DNA from: Marilutibacter spongiae
GTDB taxonomy: Bacteria; Pseudomonadota; Gammaproteobacteria; Xanthomonadales; Xanthomonadaceae
Direction of reading: 5' to 3'
Length of the DNA: 64,000 nucleotides
Assembly: GCF_014145325.1 (NCBI RefSeq)
Contig: NZ_JACHTF010000018.1
Coordinates: 1 to 64,000 of the forward strand
A program made the translations under genes and the position numbers. The notes beneath the pieces are model-generated. The model searched no databases, was not told the origin of the DNA, and was given only the letters and a program-made list of their open reading frames with translations. Shown one piece after another: positions 18,170 to 27,305 of this stretch (positions are counted from its first letter, which is position 1; the number at the start of each line of letters is the position of its first letter).

Positions 18170-18763
18170 ATGATCCACGCCACCCCCCGATTCCGACGCC
18201 AAGGCCTGGCCGCGGCCGCCTTCGCCAGCCTGGGCCTGCTGGCCGCCTGCAGCACCGCGCCGGCGCCGAAGCCCGCGCCGGCACCCGCGCCCGCGCCGGT
18301 TTCCACCGCCAAGGCCGCCGAAGTCGTCCTGACCGCGGCTTCGGCGAGCCTGGTGAGCGGCAAGCTCAACGTGCGCCCGGGCGCGGACGGTGTATATCTC
18401 GGCGGCGAGATCGGCGGCCTGACCCCGGGCAGCCTGCATGCGATCCACATCCACGAGAACGGCGACTGCAGCGCGGTCGACGCAAGCAGCGCGGGCGGCC
18501 ACTTCAATCCCGCCGGCAGCCCGCACGGCCGGGTCGGGCAGGGTGCCCACCACGGTGGCGACATGGACAACATCAATGCCAATGGCGAAGGCGTCGCCCA
18601 GGTCAACGTGCACGCCGAGGGCGTGACGCTTGGCGGCGGCGCGTTCAACGACGTCGCCGGTCGCGCGGTGATCGTGCATGCCGCCGGCGACGACTACACC
18701 AGCCAGCCCTCCGGCAATGCCGGCAAGCGGGTCGCCTGCGGCATCATCAAGGTCACCGAGTAA
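18170..18763 (+). CDS. sodC: Cu/Zn superoxide dismutase, lipoprotein
   Basis: A 197-residue envelope enzyme that converts superoxide to peroxide and oxygen. The signal peptide ends in LLAAC, a lipobox, followed by a Pro/Ala-rich tether (APKPAPAPAPAPV). Metal ligands are visible in HAIHIHENGDC, GGHFNP, GAHHGGDMDN and VIVHAAGDDY, and a second Cys for the disulphide is in KRVACGII. AAGGAGG (18158-18164) is a near-perfect ribosome site. It is followed 16 bp later by a GNAT gene and could be transcribed with it. Confidence 0.95.
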   Translation: MIHATPRFRRQGLAAAAFASLGLLAACSTAPAPKPAPAPAPAPVSTAKAAEVVLTAASASLVSGKLNVRPGADGVYLGGEIGGLTPGSLHAIHIHENGDCSAVDASSAGGHFNPAGSPHGRVGQGAHHGGDMDNINANGEGVAQVNVHAEGVTLGGGAFNDVAGRAVIVHAAGDDYTSQPSGNAGKRVACGIIKVTE

Positions 18764-18779
18764 ACCAGGAACCGTACCG

Positions 18780-19265
18780 ATGCCGCACGCGCTCAGGATC
18801 CGCGACGCCCAGGCCGCCGACGCAGCGCTGCTCGCCGAATGGGCGTCGGCGATGGCGCGCGAGACCGAGCACAAGCGGCTCGACGCCGACACCGTGCTGG
18901 CCGGCGTGCGCGCCGGGATCGCCGATCCGGCGCGTGCGCGCTACCTGGTCGCCATGCGCGACGCGCCGCTTGCCGGGAACGAGCTGGTCTCGGTCCCGGT
19001 CGGCACCCTCATGCTCACGCGCGAGTGGAGCGACTGGCGCAACGGCGAGTGGTGGTGGATCCAGAGCGTGTACGTGCCCCCGGCCCATCGGCGCCAGGGC
19101 GTGTTCGCCGCGCTCTACCGCCATGTCGAACGGCAGGCCCGCGACACCTCGGGCGTGGTCGGCCTGCGCCTGTACGTCGAACGCGATAACGAGAATGCCC
19201 AGCGTACCTACCGTGCGCTGGGCATGGACGACGCGGGCTACCGCATCTTCGAAGTCGAGTTCTGA
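18780..19265 (+). CDS. GNAT-family N-acetyltransferase
   Basis: A 161-residue cytoplasmic acetyltransferase of unknown substrate. The acetyl-CoA motif is SVYVPPAHRRQGVFAALYRH (motif A, R/Q-x-x-G-x-A type), and the late motif NENAQRTYRALGM is typical of the fold. ATG 18780 lies 16 bp after sodC; the frame extends upstream inside sodC, but that part is a shadow. Co-transcription with sodC is likely from spacing, but no functional link can be inferred. Confidence 0.85.
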   Translation: MPHALRIRDAQAADAALLAEWASAMARETEHKRLDADTVLAGVRAGIADPARARYLVAMRDAPLAGNELVSVPVGTLMLTREWSDWRNGEWWWIQSVYVPPAHRRQGVFAALYRHVERQARDTSGVVGLRLYVERDNENAQRTYRALGMDDAGYRIFEVEF

Positions 19266-19274
19266 GGGGCCGCC

Positions 19275-20195
19275 TCAGGCGAGGGCGTCGCGCGCCCCCG
19301 CCGCGTCCTCGCAGTGCACGAAGTTGACCGCTACCCCGTGTGCGGCCAGCACGGCGGCGAACTGCCGTTGCCGGCCTTGGAAGTGCTGGTACTGGCGCTC
19401 CAGGCGCTCGCGGCAGGCGTCGGTGTCGCAGGGTTCGGCGGGGGCATGGCGCGCGTGCCATGCGCGCGGCGGGAACAGGGCGATGCGGGCCTCGCCGGCG
19501 ACGTAGTGCACCAGCGGTTCGGGGGTCGCGTCCAGCCAGGCCTCGCCGTCGGGCTCGAGCAGGGCGGTTTCCAGCACCGGCCACAAGGGCCCCAGGCCGG
19601 CATGGTCGTACTGCATGGACGTCATCGCCGCCAGGTCGTGCAGGGTCAGGTAGCGCGCGTGCTCGACGCGCACGCCGAACGCCACTTGCGCCTCCAGCGC
19701 GGTTTCGGCGCTGGCCATGCCCTGTTCCATCAGGGTGGCCTCGAAGCGGTCGCCCACGGCGGCCACCCGCGAAGGCGGGCCCGACAGCGCGAAGGGCACC
19801 AGACGCAGGGTGCCGCCCGGGTAGTCGGCCGAGGGCGACAGTGCGCCGGGCAGGCGGTCTTCGTGGCTGCCGAAGGCGATCACCCGTCCGCCCTCGAGGC
19901 CGTCGCGGGGCGCGCGCGCGGCAAGATCGTCCAGTTCCCGGTGGAGCGGCCAGCCGGGTCGCAGCAGTTCCACCGGATCGTAATGCGCGCCGACCACGAC
20001 CAGGTCGAGCGCGGCGGCGTCGGGGTCGAAGCCGGCCAGGTCCGAGGCGATCAGCGCGGCCAGCGCCCCCGCATCACCCTGCGGCAAGCGGTCGCGGGCC
20101 ACGTCGGCACCCGCGGTCAGCTCCAGCGCGAGCGCCCCGAGCACGTGCAGGGGGGCCAGGGCGGCGTCGCGGACGGGGTCGGGGGCGTCGGTCAT
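19275..20195 (-). CDS. Conserved-looking hypothetical protein (306 aa)
   Basis: A 306-residue soluble protein, rich in Ala, Asp and Leu, with no signal peptide or helices long enough to span a membrane. Recognisable features are an acidic N-terminal half (ALAALIASDLAGFDPDAAALD), the segment VVVGAHYDPVELLRPGWPLHR, and C-terminal cysteines (EPCDTDACRERLERQYQHFQ, FVHCEDAAG). No family is recognised. ATG 20195 begins MTDAPDPVRDAAL; the open frame upstream overlaps the promoter region of the thiolase gene and is not supported. It is convergent with the GNAT gene (9 bp apart) and divergent from the thiolase. Confidence 0.7.
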   Translation of the reverse strand: MTDAPDPVRDAALAPLHVLGALALELTAGADVARDRLPQGDAGALAALIASDLAGFDPDAAALDLVVVGAHYDPVELLRPGWPLHRELDDLAARAPRDGLEGGRVIAFGSHEDRLPGALSPSADYPGGTLRLVPFALSGPPSRVAAVGDRFEATLMEQGMASAETALEAQVAFGVRVEHARYLTLHDLAAMTSMQYDHAGLGPLWPVLETALLEPDGEAWLDATPEPLVHYVAGEARIALFPPRAWHARHAPAEPCDTDACRERLERQYQHFQGRQRQFAAVLAAHGVAVNFVHCEDAAGARDALA

Positions 20196-20355
20196 GGGCG
20201 AAAGATACGGTACCGTTTGGTCGATGGAGGGGGCGGCGCTACACTCGCCGATGCCCCGGTGCGCCCGGGGCATCGCTCGCACGTTCATTATGCCCCCACG
20301 CCGTGAAAGGCATCCTGTGCCTCCGGCCCGACCATCCGTCCCAAGAGGTGTCCCG

Positions 20356-21633
20356 ATGCGCCAAACCCGTCCCGTCGCCGTGCTTGGTGGCGTCCGCATT
20401 CCGTTCTGCCGCCAGAACACCGCTTACTCGGACGTCGGCAACCTCGGCATGTCGGTGCGCACGCTCGGCGCGCTCGTCGAGAAGTTCGGCCTGCACGGCA
20501 AGCAGCTGGGCGAAGTGGCGATGGGCGCGGTGATCAAGCACAGCAGCGACTGGAACCTCGGCCGCGAGGCCGCGCTGTCCTCCGGGCTGTCGCCGCTGAC
20601 GCCGGGCATCACCCTGCAGCGCGCTTGCGGCACCTCGCTGGACTCGATCATCACCATCGGCAACAAGATCGCCACCGGACAGATCGAGTCGGGCATCGGC
20701 GGCGGTTCCGACACCACCTCCGACGTGCCGATCGTCTATGGCAAGTCGCTGCGCCGGCGCCTGCTCGCGGCCAATGCCGCGCGCGACTTCAAGGGCAAGC
20801 TGGCCGCCTTCAAGGGATTTTCGCTGCGCGAGCTCAAGCCCGAGTTCCCGGGCGTCGCCGAGCCGCGCACGGGCAAGAGCATGGGCCAGCACTGCGAGGA
20901 CATGGCCAAGCAGTGGGACATCAGCCGCGAGGCCCAGGATGCCTGGGCCCTGTCGTCCCACCAGAAGCTGGCCGCGGCCTACGAGCGCGGGTTCATGGAC
21001 GACCTGGTGGTGCCCTTCCGCGGCGTCGCCCGCGACAACATCCTGCGGCCCGACTCGACGATGGAGAAACTGGCGACCCTGAAGCCGGCCTTCGACAAGG
21101 TATCCGGTCGCGGCACCCTCACCGCCGCCAATTCCACGCCACTGACCGACGGCGCCTCCGCCTGCCTGCTGGCCTCGGAGGACTGGGCCCGCGACAACGG
21201 CCACGAGGTGCTGTGCTACCTGCGCGATGCCCAGGTCGCGGCGGTGGACTTCGTCCATGGCGAGGGCCTGTTGATGGCGCCGACCGTGGCGGTGCCCGAG
21301 ATGCTCAAGCGCAACGGCCTGACGCTGCAGGACTTCGACATCTACGAGATCCACGAGGCATTCGCCGCGCAGGTGCTGTGCACGCTGAAGGCCTGGGAGA
21401 GCGAGGAATACTGCCGCACGCGCCTGGGACTGGACGGCGCGATGGGCGCGATCGATCCGGAGAAGATCAACCCCAACGGGTCCTCCCTCGCCGCCGGGCA
21501 TCCGTTCGCGGCCACCGGCGCGCGCATCGTCGCGACCGCGGCCAAGGAACTCAAGGCGCGAGGTGGCGGCCGCTGCCTGGTCTCCATCTGCACGGCCGGC
21601 GGCATGGGCGTGGTGGCCATCCTGGAGCGCTGA
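20356..21633 (+). CDS. Acetyl-CoA acyltransferase (thiolase, FadI-type)
   Basis: A 425-residue thiolase for the last step of fatty-acid beta-oxidation or for acetoacetyl-CoA exchange. The acyl-accepting Cys91 lies in LQRACGTSLDS, the catalytic His in IYEIHEAFAAQ, and the second Cys in SICTAGGMGV; GHPFAATGAR is the conserved late motif. Length and an insertion near KGFSLRELKPEFPGVAEP fit the FadI (anaerobic/trifunctional beta subunit-like) branch. ATG 20356 follows an AGAGGT site. No partner dehydrogenase/hydratase is adjacent, so the physiological role is inferred from family only. Confidence 0.9.
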   Translation: MRQTRPVAVLGGVRIPFCRQNTAYSDVGNLGMSVRTLGALVEKFGLHGKQLGEVAMGAVIKHSSDWNLGREAALSSGLSPLTPGITLQRACGTSLDSIITIGNKIATGQIESGIGGGSDTTSDVPIVYGKSLRRRLLAANAARDFKGKLAAFKGFSLRELKPEFPGVAEPRTGKSMGQHCEDMAKQWDISREAQDAWALSSHQKLAAAYERGFMDDLVVPFRGVARDNILRPDSTMEKLATLKPAFDKVSGRGTLTAANSTPLTDGASACLLASEDWARDNGHEVLCYLRDAQVAAVDFVHGEGLLMAPTVAVPEMLKRNGLTLQDFDIYEIHEAFAAQVLCTLKAWESEEYCRTRLGLDGAMGAIDPEKINPNGSSLAAGHPFAATGARIVATAAKELKARGGGRCLVSICTAGGMGVVAILER

Positions 21634-21677
21634 CGCGTACCCTGCGCGCACGTGGGACCGATCAAGGACGAAAACGG

Positions 21678-22319
21678 ATGACAACAAGGACGGGCAGGCG
21701 TGCCGAATGGATCGCGGGCGTCGTGCTGACCGCCTGCGCCTTGTGCGCCTGTGGCGCGGATGCCCCCGACGCGGCACCCACCGCCAGGGCGCTTTCGCCT
21801 GAAGAAGCCCCATCCTTCGAGGCGCTGCCCGACTGCGATGAAATGGCATTGCTGCTGGGCGGCCTGGTGGATGGGCTGGTGCCGGCGGACGGCGCGGAAA
21901 GCGGTCAGGGCAAGCATGGCGACAGTTACACTTACGGCGTGAGCTGCACGTGGCTGACGCCGCGCACCAGGAGCGACAACGCCTTCGAAGCGGTGAAGGG
22001 CGGATCGCTCGCGGTTGGCATCACCGTCAGCGAACTCCCCCGGGACCCGGACGATGAAGCGATCATGCGCGGGATGGGCATGGTCTTCGACGATCCCCGC
22101 GCGGAGGCCATCGGTGGTTACGTGGTGACCATGGACCGCTCGTTCGATCCGGCCGCGCCACTGGGCATCGTGGGCCCGCAGGTCGTGATCGGCCCCACCA
22201 CGATCATCGCCACGGCCGGCGGCCTCTACCTGGGCGAGGTCGAGGAGCTGGCGCCGATCACCAACGACCGGGCCATCGGCGCGTCCGTCGCGCTGTACGA
22301 GGCGATCCGGGAGCGCTGA
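21678..22319 (+). CDS. Putative lipoprotein, hypothetical (213 aa)
   Basis: A 213-residue exported protein. The signal peptide WIAGVVLTACALCACG contains a possible lipobox (LCAC). The mature part is acidic, with Cys residues in LPDCDEMALLLGG and YGVSCTWLTP that could pair. Repeated hydrophobic blocks (GPQVVIGPTTIIATAGGLYLG) suggest a globular periplasmic domain. No known family is recognised. It follows the thiolase by 44 bp on the same strand and ends at a bidirectional hairpin. Confidence 0.7.
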   Translation: MTTRTGRRAEWIAGVVLTACALCACGADAPDAAPTARALSPEEAPSFEALPDCDEMALLLGGLVDGLVPADGAESGQGKHGDSYTYGVSCTWLTPRTRSDNAFEAVKGGSLAVGITVSELPRDPDDEAIMRGMGMVFDDPRAEAIGGYVVTMDRSFDPAAPLGIVGPQVVIGPTTIIATAGGLYLGEVEELAPITNDRAIGASVALYEAIRER

Positions 22320-22320
22320 A

Positions 22321-22339
22321 CCCCGCCCGGGTGGCGGGG
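22321..22339. terminator. Bidirectional hairpin between convergent genes
   Basis: CCCCGCC-CGGGT-GGCGGGG, a perfect 7-bp GC stem with a 5-nt loop, fills the 21-bp gap between the convergent stops at 22319 and 22341. Confidence 0.55.
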
Positions 22340-22340
22340 C

Positions 22341-23591
22341 TTACTCCCGCAGGCGCGGCAGGCCGTGTTCGTCGCGTTCCTCGATCGCGGCCTGGTCGTA
22401 GATCTTCTGCTTGAGGTCGCGGCCGGGTATGTCGACCGGGGCTTCGCCGCGGGCGACGCGCAAGGCGTTCTGGTAGCACTGCCTGGCACGGGTGTCCTCG
22501 CCGGCCTGGGCGAAGCCGTGGCCGAGCTCTTCCCAGGCCTCGGCATTGCCGCCCTGGGCCAGGGCGCGGTGCAGGTAGGCCTCGGCCTGCGACCATTGGC
22601 CCTTGCTGCGATGCAGGCGCGCCAGGCTGAGCAGCAGGCCCGGGCTGGCCGGGTGCGCCTGCAGCCAGCGCTCGGCGTGGCCCAGGCGCTCGTCGATGCG
22701 GCCGATCGGCAGGCGCCCGTACAGCCGCGCGAGCTCATCGTTCCAGCGTGCGTCCAGCGCCTGTTCGACGCTGCGCGCGGCCGCGTCCTCCCAACGCAGC
22801 GCCGCGGCGCGCTCGGCATAGGCGGCCACCGCGGCGGCATCGCTGCGCAGCGGCTTGGGCAGGGCTTCCCAGCGGTCGGCGAGGACATTGGCATCGGCCG
22901 CTTCGCGCAGCCCGGCCTCGGCCCAGCGGGCTTCCAGTGCCTCCAGCCGCGCGGCCGGCAAGGCCTGCTGCTGGCGCAGCGCGCCGAGCAGGCCATAGGC
23001 GTCGCCGGCCCGTCCCAACGCGACCAGCGCGTCGGCGCGCAGCGCAAGGCCGCGCGGCGGCAGCGGCTGGGCGGCGGGCGCGTCCAGCGCCGCCAACGCG
23101 TCGGCCGGGCGTGCTTCGGCCAGGGCGAGCTCGGCGCTGGCCACCGCATGCGCGGCGGCGTGTTGTTCCAGCAATGGCGCCAGGTGCCTGCGCGACGCCT
23201 GCAGGTCGCCGCGCCCGCTCGCGGCATGGGCCGCGCCGATGCGCGCGACGGTGGCCACCTCGCGATCGCGCGCGGCATCGTCCAGCAGTTTCTCGCCGCG
23301 GCTCCAGTGGCCCTGGTGGACCGCTTCCAGTCCGTCGATCAGTCGCATGCGCGCGGCTTTCTTGCGGCGGCGGCGCAGGATCACGAACGGTGCGCTCAAC
23401 ACCCGCCACGCCACCCAGATCGCCATGACCGCGACGATCAGCAGCAGCAGGGTGTAGGAGAGCGACTTGCGGTAGCTCCAGTCGGAGAAATTGACGATGA
23501 CCTCGCCCGGGTCCTGCGCCAGCAACTGGGCGACCAGGGCGCCGGCCAGGGCGAGGATGATCCAGAACAACAGGCTGCGGAACAGGTTCAT
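22341..23591 (-). CDS. hemY: Heme biosynthesis-associated TPR protein HemY
   Basis: A 416-residue inner-membrane protein with two N-terminal helices (LFWIILALAGALVAQLLA and LSYTLLLLIVAVMAIWVAW) and a long C-terminal TPR-type solenoid (for example SPGLLLSLARLHRSKGQWSQ and EAYLHRALAQGGNAEAWEELG). The segment DPGEVIVNFSDWSYRKSL is typical of proteobacterial HemY, which is needed for normal protoporphyrin synthesis but has no proven catalytic role. The start at 23591 overlaps the hemX stop by 4 bp. This is the protein of the gammaproteobacterial hemX-hemY pair, not the Gram-positive oxidase of the same name. Confidence 0.9.
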   Translation of the reverse strand: MNLFRSLLFWIILALAGALVAQLLAQDPGEVIVNFSDWSYRKSLSYTLLLLIVAVMAIWVAWRVLSAPFVILRRRRKKAARMRLIDGLEAVHQGHWSRGEKLLDDAARDREVATVARIGAAHAASGRGDLQASRRHLAPLLEQHAAAHAVASAELALAEARPADALAALDAPAAQPLPPRGLALRADALVALGRAGDAYGLLGALRQQQALPAARLEALEARWAEAGLREAADANVLADRWEALPKPLRSDAAAVAAYAERAAALRWEDAAARSVEQALDARWNDELARLYGRLPIGRIDERLGHAERWLQAHPASPGLLLSLARLHRSKGQWSQAEAYLHRALAQGGNAEAWEELGHGFAQAGEDTRARQCYQNALRVARGEAPVDIPGRDLKQKIYDQAAIEERDEHGLPRLRE

Positions 23592-24595
23592 GGCGCCTCC
23601 GGGTGGCTGCCGCGCGACTGGCGGAGCTGGTCGAGCGTGCTGCCCAGGGTGGGAATCGACAATGTCACCGGGCGTGCCGCGATCGCCTGGAGCGCCTGGC
23701 GCCGGGCATCGAGTTCGGCCGACGGCGGCCACAGGCGGCCGAGCCAGGTGTCGGCGCGCGCGAGTGCCGCGCGGTAGGCGTCGCCGTCGCGGCGCTCGGC
23801 GGCGACCCGCGCCAGCGTCAGCTCCAGCTGCAGCGCCGCCATCGCGTCGGCGCGGTCGGACGGCAACTCGGCGATCACGCGCTCACGCGGCTGGATGTCG
23901 AAGACGTTGGCGAAGGCGCGCTTCCACCAGGGTGCGGACGCCAGCTCGGGGCGCTCGCGGTTCGCGACCGGCGCCTGTCCCAGCGCGTCGCCGAACGCAG
24001 CGATCTCGGCCAGCACCTGCGAGCGGGGGTCGGCTTCGAGCGCGTCCAGCGCCTGCCGTTCCTGGATCAGGGCCTGGCGCAGGTCGACGTTCGCCGGGTC
24101 CTTGATGGTGTCCAGCGCATCGGCGGCCATCGCGTAGTTGCGGCGCGCGCCCTCGAGGTCGCCGGCGACGCGCAGGCGCTGTTCGCCGAGCATCAGCATC
24201 AACTCGACTTCCTCCAGGCGGAGCGCCTGCACGCCGGTGCGGGCGGGATCGCTGAGCTGCATGACGCTGTCCTCCAGCAGCGCCGCGCGCTGGCCGATGC
24301 CGAGCAGTTCGTCGCGAACGATGCGGTTGGTCGCGTCGGCCTGCTGGAGGCGCTGGCTCTGCGCGTTCTGGTCGGCGCGCAGGGCGTTGAGGCGTTCGTT
24401 GAGCGCGTCGATACGATGGTCGGCATCGGCGACCATCGCCCGCTCGCTGGCCTGGCGCTGTTCCTGCGCCTGCCATTGGCGCCAGGCGTAGACGCCGGCC
24501 GCGAGCAGGGCGGCGAGGACGACGAGGAACAGCACGAAGCCGCCACCGCCGCGACGGCGGGCAGGTGCGGGAGCGGAAGGATGGGGGTCGGACAC
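23588..24595 (-). CDS. hemX: HemX-type membrane protein
   Basis: A 335-residue protein with a short Pro/Arg-rich cytoplasmic tail, one membrane helix (FVLFLVVLAALLAAGVYAW), a coiled coil (about residues 40-110, with ALNERLNALRADQNAQSQRL) and a helical periplasmic domain. It is often labelled uroporphyrinogen-III C-methyltransferase, but no methyltransferase motifs are visible; the role is accessory to heme synthesis. The start is GTG at 24595; no in-frame ATG precedes the helix. Middle gene of hemD-hemX-hemY, 89 bp after hemD. Confidence 0.88.
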   Translation of the reverse strand: MSDPHPSAPAPARRRGGGGFVLFLVVLAALLAAGVYAWRQWQAQEQRQASERAMVADADHRIDALNERLNALRADQNAQSQRLQQADATNRIVRDELLGIGQRAALLEDSVMQLSDPARTGVQALRLEEVELMLMLGEQRLRVAGDLEGARRNYAMAADALDTIKDPANVDLRQALIQERQALDALEADPRSQVLAEIAAFGDALGQAPVANRERPELASAPWWKRAFANVFDIQPRERVIAELPSDRADAMAALQLELTLARVAAERRDGDAYRAALARADTWLGRLWPPSAELDARRQALQAIAARPVTLSIPTLGSTLDQLRQSRGSHPEAP

Positions 24596-24684
24596 GGCAG
24601 CACGTCACGGAACAGGGGGAGACACGCATGCTACCGGAAGGCCCTGTTCACCGCGTGCAGGGCGCGTGGTGCCGCGGCGTGGGC

Positions 24685-25458
24685 TCAGGCGCCGGGGTAC
24701 TCGCCCAGCAGGGCGAGCGCGGCCTCGACCAGGGACGCCGGTCGCGGCCCGGCGGCGACGCCGACCGTCCCGAACCCGGCTTCGCGGGCCTTGTCGGCCA
24801 GGCGCGCGCTGCTGGCGACCGCGGGCAGCGCGCGCAGCCGCGCCGCCTGGTCGTCCGGAACCTGCGCGAAGGCCTGCGCCAGGGCCTCGCCGCTGGTCAG
24901 CGCGACCACGGCCGGGGGGCGCAGCCGGGCCAGCGCGGCGAGCGCGCGTGGCGAGGGGGCGACGGGTCGGCGTCGATATACGTCCGCGCGCAGCACCTTC
25001 GCTCCGCGTGCCTCCAGTTGCGGCTGCAGCAGGCCACGACCGCCGGGGGCCGTGACCAGGCCGATCTTCCGCCCGTCGACGTGCTGCAGCACGGGCAGGC
25101 CCAGCAGGCCTTCGCTGTCCATCCGCGTGGGCTGGCTCGTCCTGGCCGTGCCCAGTCGGCGCAGGGCGGCGGCCGTGCCTTCGCCGACGGCGACGGCATG
25201 CAATCCCGCCACCTCGTCCAGGGCCTGAAGGGCATTCGCCGCCGCGACCGCGGCCGGGCTGGTGAAGATCGCCAGTCCCGTCGCCAGCGCCGCCGCCAGG
25301 CCGGCCCGTGTACGTGCATCGTCGATCGGTTCCAGCCGGCAGGTCGACAGCGCGAGCACGCCGCCGCCGTGCCGCCGCGCCGCCGCACGCAATGCGTCGT
25401 GCCGCCCCTGCGGGCGCAACGAGATCAGGTGCCATCGGGGAAACAAAGGCGTTTGCAT
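24685..25458 (-). CDS. hemD: Uroporphyrinogen-III synthase
   Basis: A 257-residue cytoplasmic enzyme that cyclises hydroxymethylbilane with ring-D inversion to give uroporphyrinogen III. The sequence is poorly conserved, as usual in the family, but shows the expected bilobed pattern: LAIFTSPAAVAAANALQA and AVAVGEGTAAALRRLG in the first lobe, then GLLGLPVLQHVDGRKIGLVT, KVLRADVYRRRPVAP and PPAVVALTSGEALAQAF in the second. ATG 25458 (MQTPLFPRWHLISLRPQGRH) is favoured over upstream in-frame starts. hemC is not adjacent. It begins the hemD-hemX-hemY operon and is divergent from a thioesterase-fold gene. Confidence 0.88.
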   Translation of the reverse strand: MQTPLFPRWHLISLRPQGRHDALRAAARRHGGGVLALSTCRLEPIDDARTRAGLAAALATGLAIFTSPAAVAAANALQALDEVAGLHAVAVGEGTAAALRRLGTARTSQPTRMDSEGLLGLPVLQHVDGRKIGLVTAPGGRGLLQPQLEARGAKVLRADVYRRRPVAPSPRALAALARLRPPAVVALTSGEALAQAFAQVPDDQAARLRALPAVASSARLADKAREAGFGTVGVAAGPRPASLVEAALALLGEYPGA

Positions 25459-25573
25459 GCGTGGAAGCTTGGCACAGCTGGCCGTCGCCGGCGTCGTCCA
25501 TACCCTGTCGTACAGGCGCCGCCGTCGCGATAAGCCTGTACGCTCACGCACCCCACCCCCGCCCTGTTCGCCG

Positions 25574-26068
25574 ATGTCCGTCCACCCGCTCCGCCCGCCG
25601 TCCGTCCCGGCCGATCCCGATGGCGCGCTCGCCCGCCTGGCCGACCACTACCGGTCGATGCCCCCGGTGGCGGCGATGGACATCCGCATCGACGGCTACG
25701 ATGGCCACTGCCTGCGCCTGAGCGCGCCGCTGGCCCGCCATGTCAACGACAAGGGCTGCGCGTTCGGGGGCAGCCTGGCCTCGATGATGACGCTGGCGTC
25801 CTGGGGCGTCGTCTCGCTGCACCTGGAGCGCGCGGGCCTGAAGGCCGATGTCTTCGTCGCCGACAGCCAGATCGGCTACCTCGCGCCGCTGTTCGCCGAC
25901 CTCGCGGTCGAGGCCGAAGCCGCGCCGGGCGCGAATTGGGAGACCTTCATCGCCACCCTGCGCAACCGCGGTCGCGCGCGTATCGGCATCGTCGCCCACG
26001 CACGCCTGCCCGAGGGCGGCAGCGCCACCGAGTTTGCCGCACGCTACGTCGCCATCGCCAAACCGTAG
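25574..26068 (+). CDS. YiiD C-terminal-type (hotdog) thioesterase
   Basis: A 164-residue protein with a single hotdog domain, like the C-terminal domain of E. coli YiiD. The segment HVNDKGCAFGGSLASMMTLA carries the family helix with a conserved Asn/Asp-x-x-Gly-Cys-x-Phe-Gly-Gly pattern, and FVADSQIGYLAPL and RARIGIVAHARL complete the fold. The probable activity is acyl-CoA thioester hydrolysis, with unknown substrate. It is divergent from hemD with 115 bp between the starts. Confidence 0.8.
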   Translation: MSVHPLRPPSVPADPDGALARLADHYRSMPPVAAMDIRIDGYDGHCLRLSAPLARHVNDKGCAFGGSLASMMTLASWGVVSLHLERAGLKADVFVADSQIGYLAPLFADLAVEAEAAPGANWETFIATLRNRGRARIGIVAHARLPEGGSATEFAARYVAIAKP

Positions 26069-26138
26069 ATCCGGCACGGTCCCGATGGCGACGCGAACCG
26101 GTAGGATGCCGGCATCACTGCAATTGCCGGGAGTCCCG

Positions 26139-26585
26139 ATGCAACCGTCCGCCAGCGCCCGCTTCCAGGGCCGCTTCTTCCTTCTCCTCGCCGCGGCCGT
26201 GCTGGTGCTGGGCGGGTGTGCCAGCAGCCTCGGACCGGTCAACGACAGCCTTCAGAAGCGCCAATACGCCTGGGCGGGTGCGATCCGCTGGGGCGACTTC
26301 GAAGGCGCCTTCGGCCTGGTCGAGCCGGGCCTGCGCGAGCAGCAGCCCCTCACCGAGCTGGAACTCGAGCGCTACGCGCAGCTCCAGGTCTCCTCGTACC
26401 GGGAGATCGCGTCCACCGCCGACCTCAAGGGCGGATACGCCGCGCGCGACATCGAGATCGGCGTCATCAACCGCCACACCATGGCCGAGCGCACCGCCCA
26501 GTACCGCGAGGAGTGGCGCTACGACGCCGAGGCCAGGCAATGGTGGCTGACCAGCGGGATGCCGGACTTCTGGAAGGGCCAGTAG
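26139..26585 (+). CDS. Small lipoprotein, hypothetical (148 aa)
   Basis: A 148-residue exported protein whose signal FFLLLAAAVLVLGGC ends in a clear lipobox (LGGC). The mature part has a helix-rich start (LQKRQYAWAGAIRWGDFEGA) and a strand-rich end (TAQYREEWRYDAEARQWWLT), the pattern of small NTF2-like or similar outer-membrane-anchored proteins, though no family can be assigned with confidence. It lies 70 bp after the thioesterase gene. Confidence 0.7.
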   Translation: MQPSASARFQGRFFLLLAAAVLVLGGCASSLGPVNDSLQKRQYAWAGAIRWGDFEGAFGLVEPGLREQQPLTELELERYAQLQVSSYREIASTADLKGGYAARDIEIGVINRHTMAERTAQYREEWRYDAEARQWWLTSGMPDFWKGQ

Positions 26586-26648
26586 CGCGCGGCGCCCCCC
26601 GTTTTTGCGCCGGGGGCGGCGCTGGGCGACAATCCCGGCCCCGCTTTC

Positions 26649-27098
26649 ATGGATGTCTCCGTGAACCTTGAAGAACTGCTGGCGTTCGCCGGCCGCCACA
26701 CCCTCCTGTCGCTGGGCCTTGCCGGCATCACCGTCGCCCTGGCCTATACCGAGGTGGCCCGCCTGTTCAGGGGCTACAAGGCCCTGCGTCCGGCGGAACT
26801 GACCGGGCTGATCAACCGCGAGAACGCGCTGGTGGTGGACCTGTCCTCCAGCAACGACTACGAAAAGGGGCATATCGCCGGGAGTCGATCGGTGTCGCCC
26901 AGCCAGTTCGACCCCGAGAGCAAGCTTCTGGCCGGGGTCAAGGCCCTGCCGGTTGCCGTCGTGTGTCGCAACGGGACGGCCTCGGCCGCCGCCGCGCAGC
27001 GCCTGAAGAAGGCGGGTTTCGAGCAGGTCTACTGGCTCGAGGGCGGCGTCCAGGCCTGGCAGCAGGCCGACCTGCCGCTGGTCAAGGGGCGTCGCTGA
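26649..27098 (+). CDS. Membrane-anchored rhodanese-domain protein
   Basis: A 149-residue protein with one N-terminal membrane helix (about residues 14-34) and a cytoplasmic rhodanese domain. The catalytic Cys106 lies in VVCRNGTASA, and DLSSSNDYEKGHIAGS is the usual substrate-side loop. It probably moves sulfane sulfur, acceptor unknown. In many gammaproteobacteria a YibN-type rhodanese precedes secB and gpsA, as here; the cluster order supports a YibN-like assignment. The 207 bp downstream of it hold no further gene and presumably the secB promoter. Confidence 0.88.
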   Translation: MDVSVNLEELLAFAGRHTLLSLGLAGITVALAYTEVARLFRGYKALRPAELTGLINRENALVVDLSSSNDYEKGHIAGSRSVSPSQFDPESKLLAGVKALPVAVVCRNGTASAAAAQRLKKAGFEQVYWLEGGVQAWQQADLPLVKGRR

Positions 27099-27305
27099 CG
27101 CCGCGCAGCCGGTCACGTTTTCGCCCGGCGTCCCCTGCCGCCGGTCCACGGCCCGCCGGACGGGGCTTGCAACCGGACCGGGCGACCCCAACCTGCACTG
27201 ACAGGGGCGGGGCGAAACCGGGGCCGATCCGGGCACATGCGATCCTTCCGCATCCCAATATCCACCCTGATTTCCACTCAAACCTTATTTCCTGGAGTTG
27301 CCGAA

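Noticed and set aside
22341..23591. HemY as a protoporphyrinogen oxidase
   Set aside because: The protein has two membrane helices and TPR repeats, not the FAD-binding fold of the Gram-positive enzyme with the same gene name.
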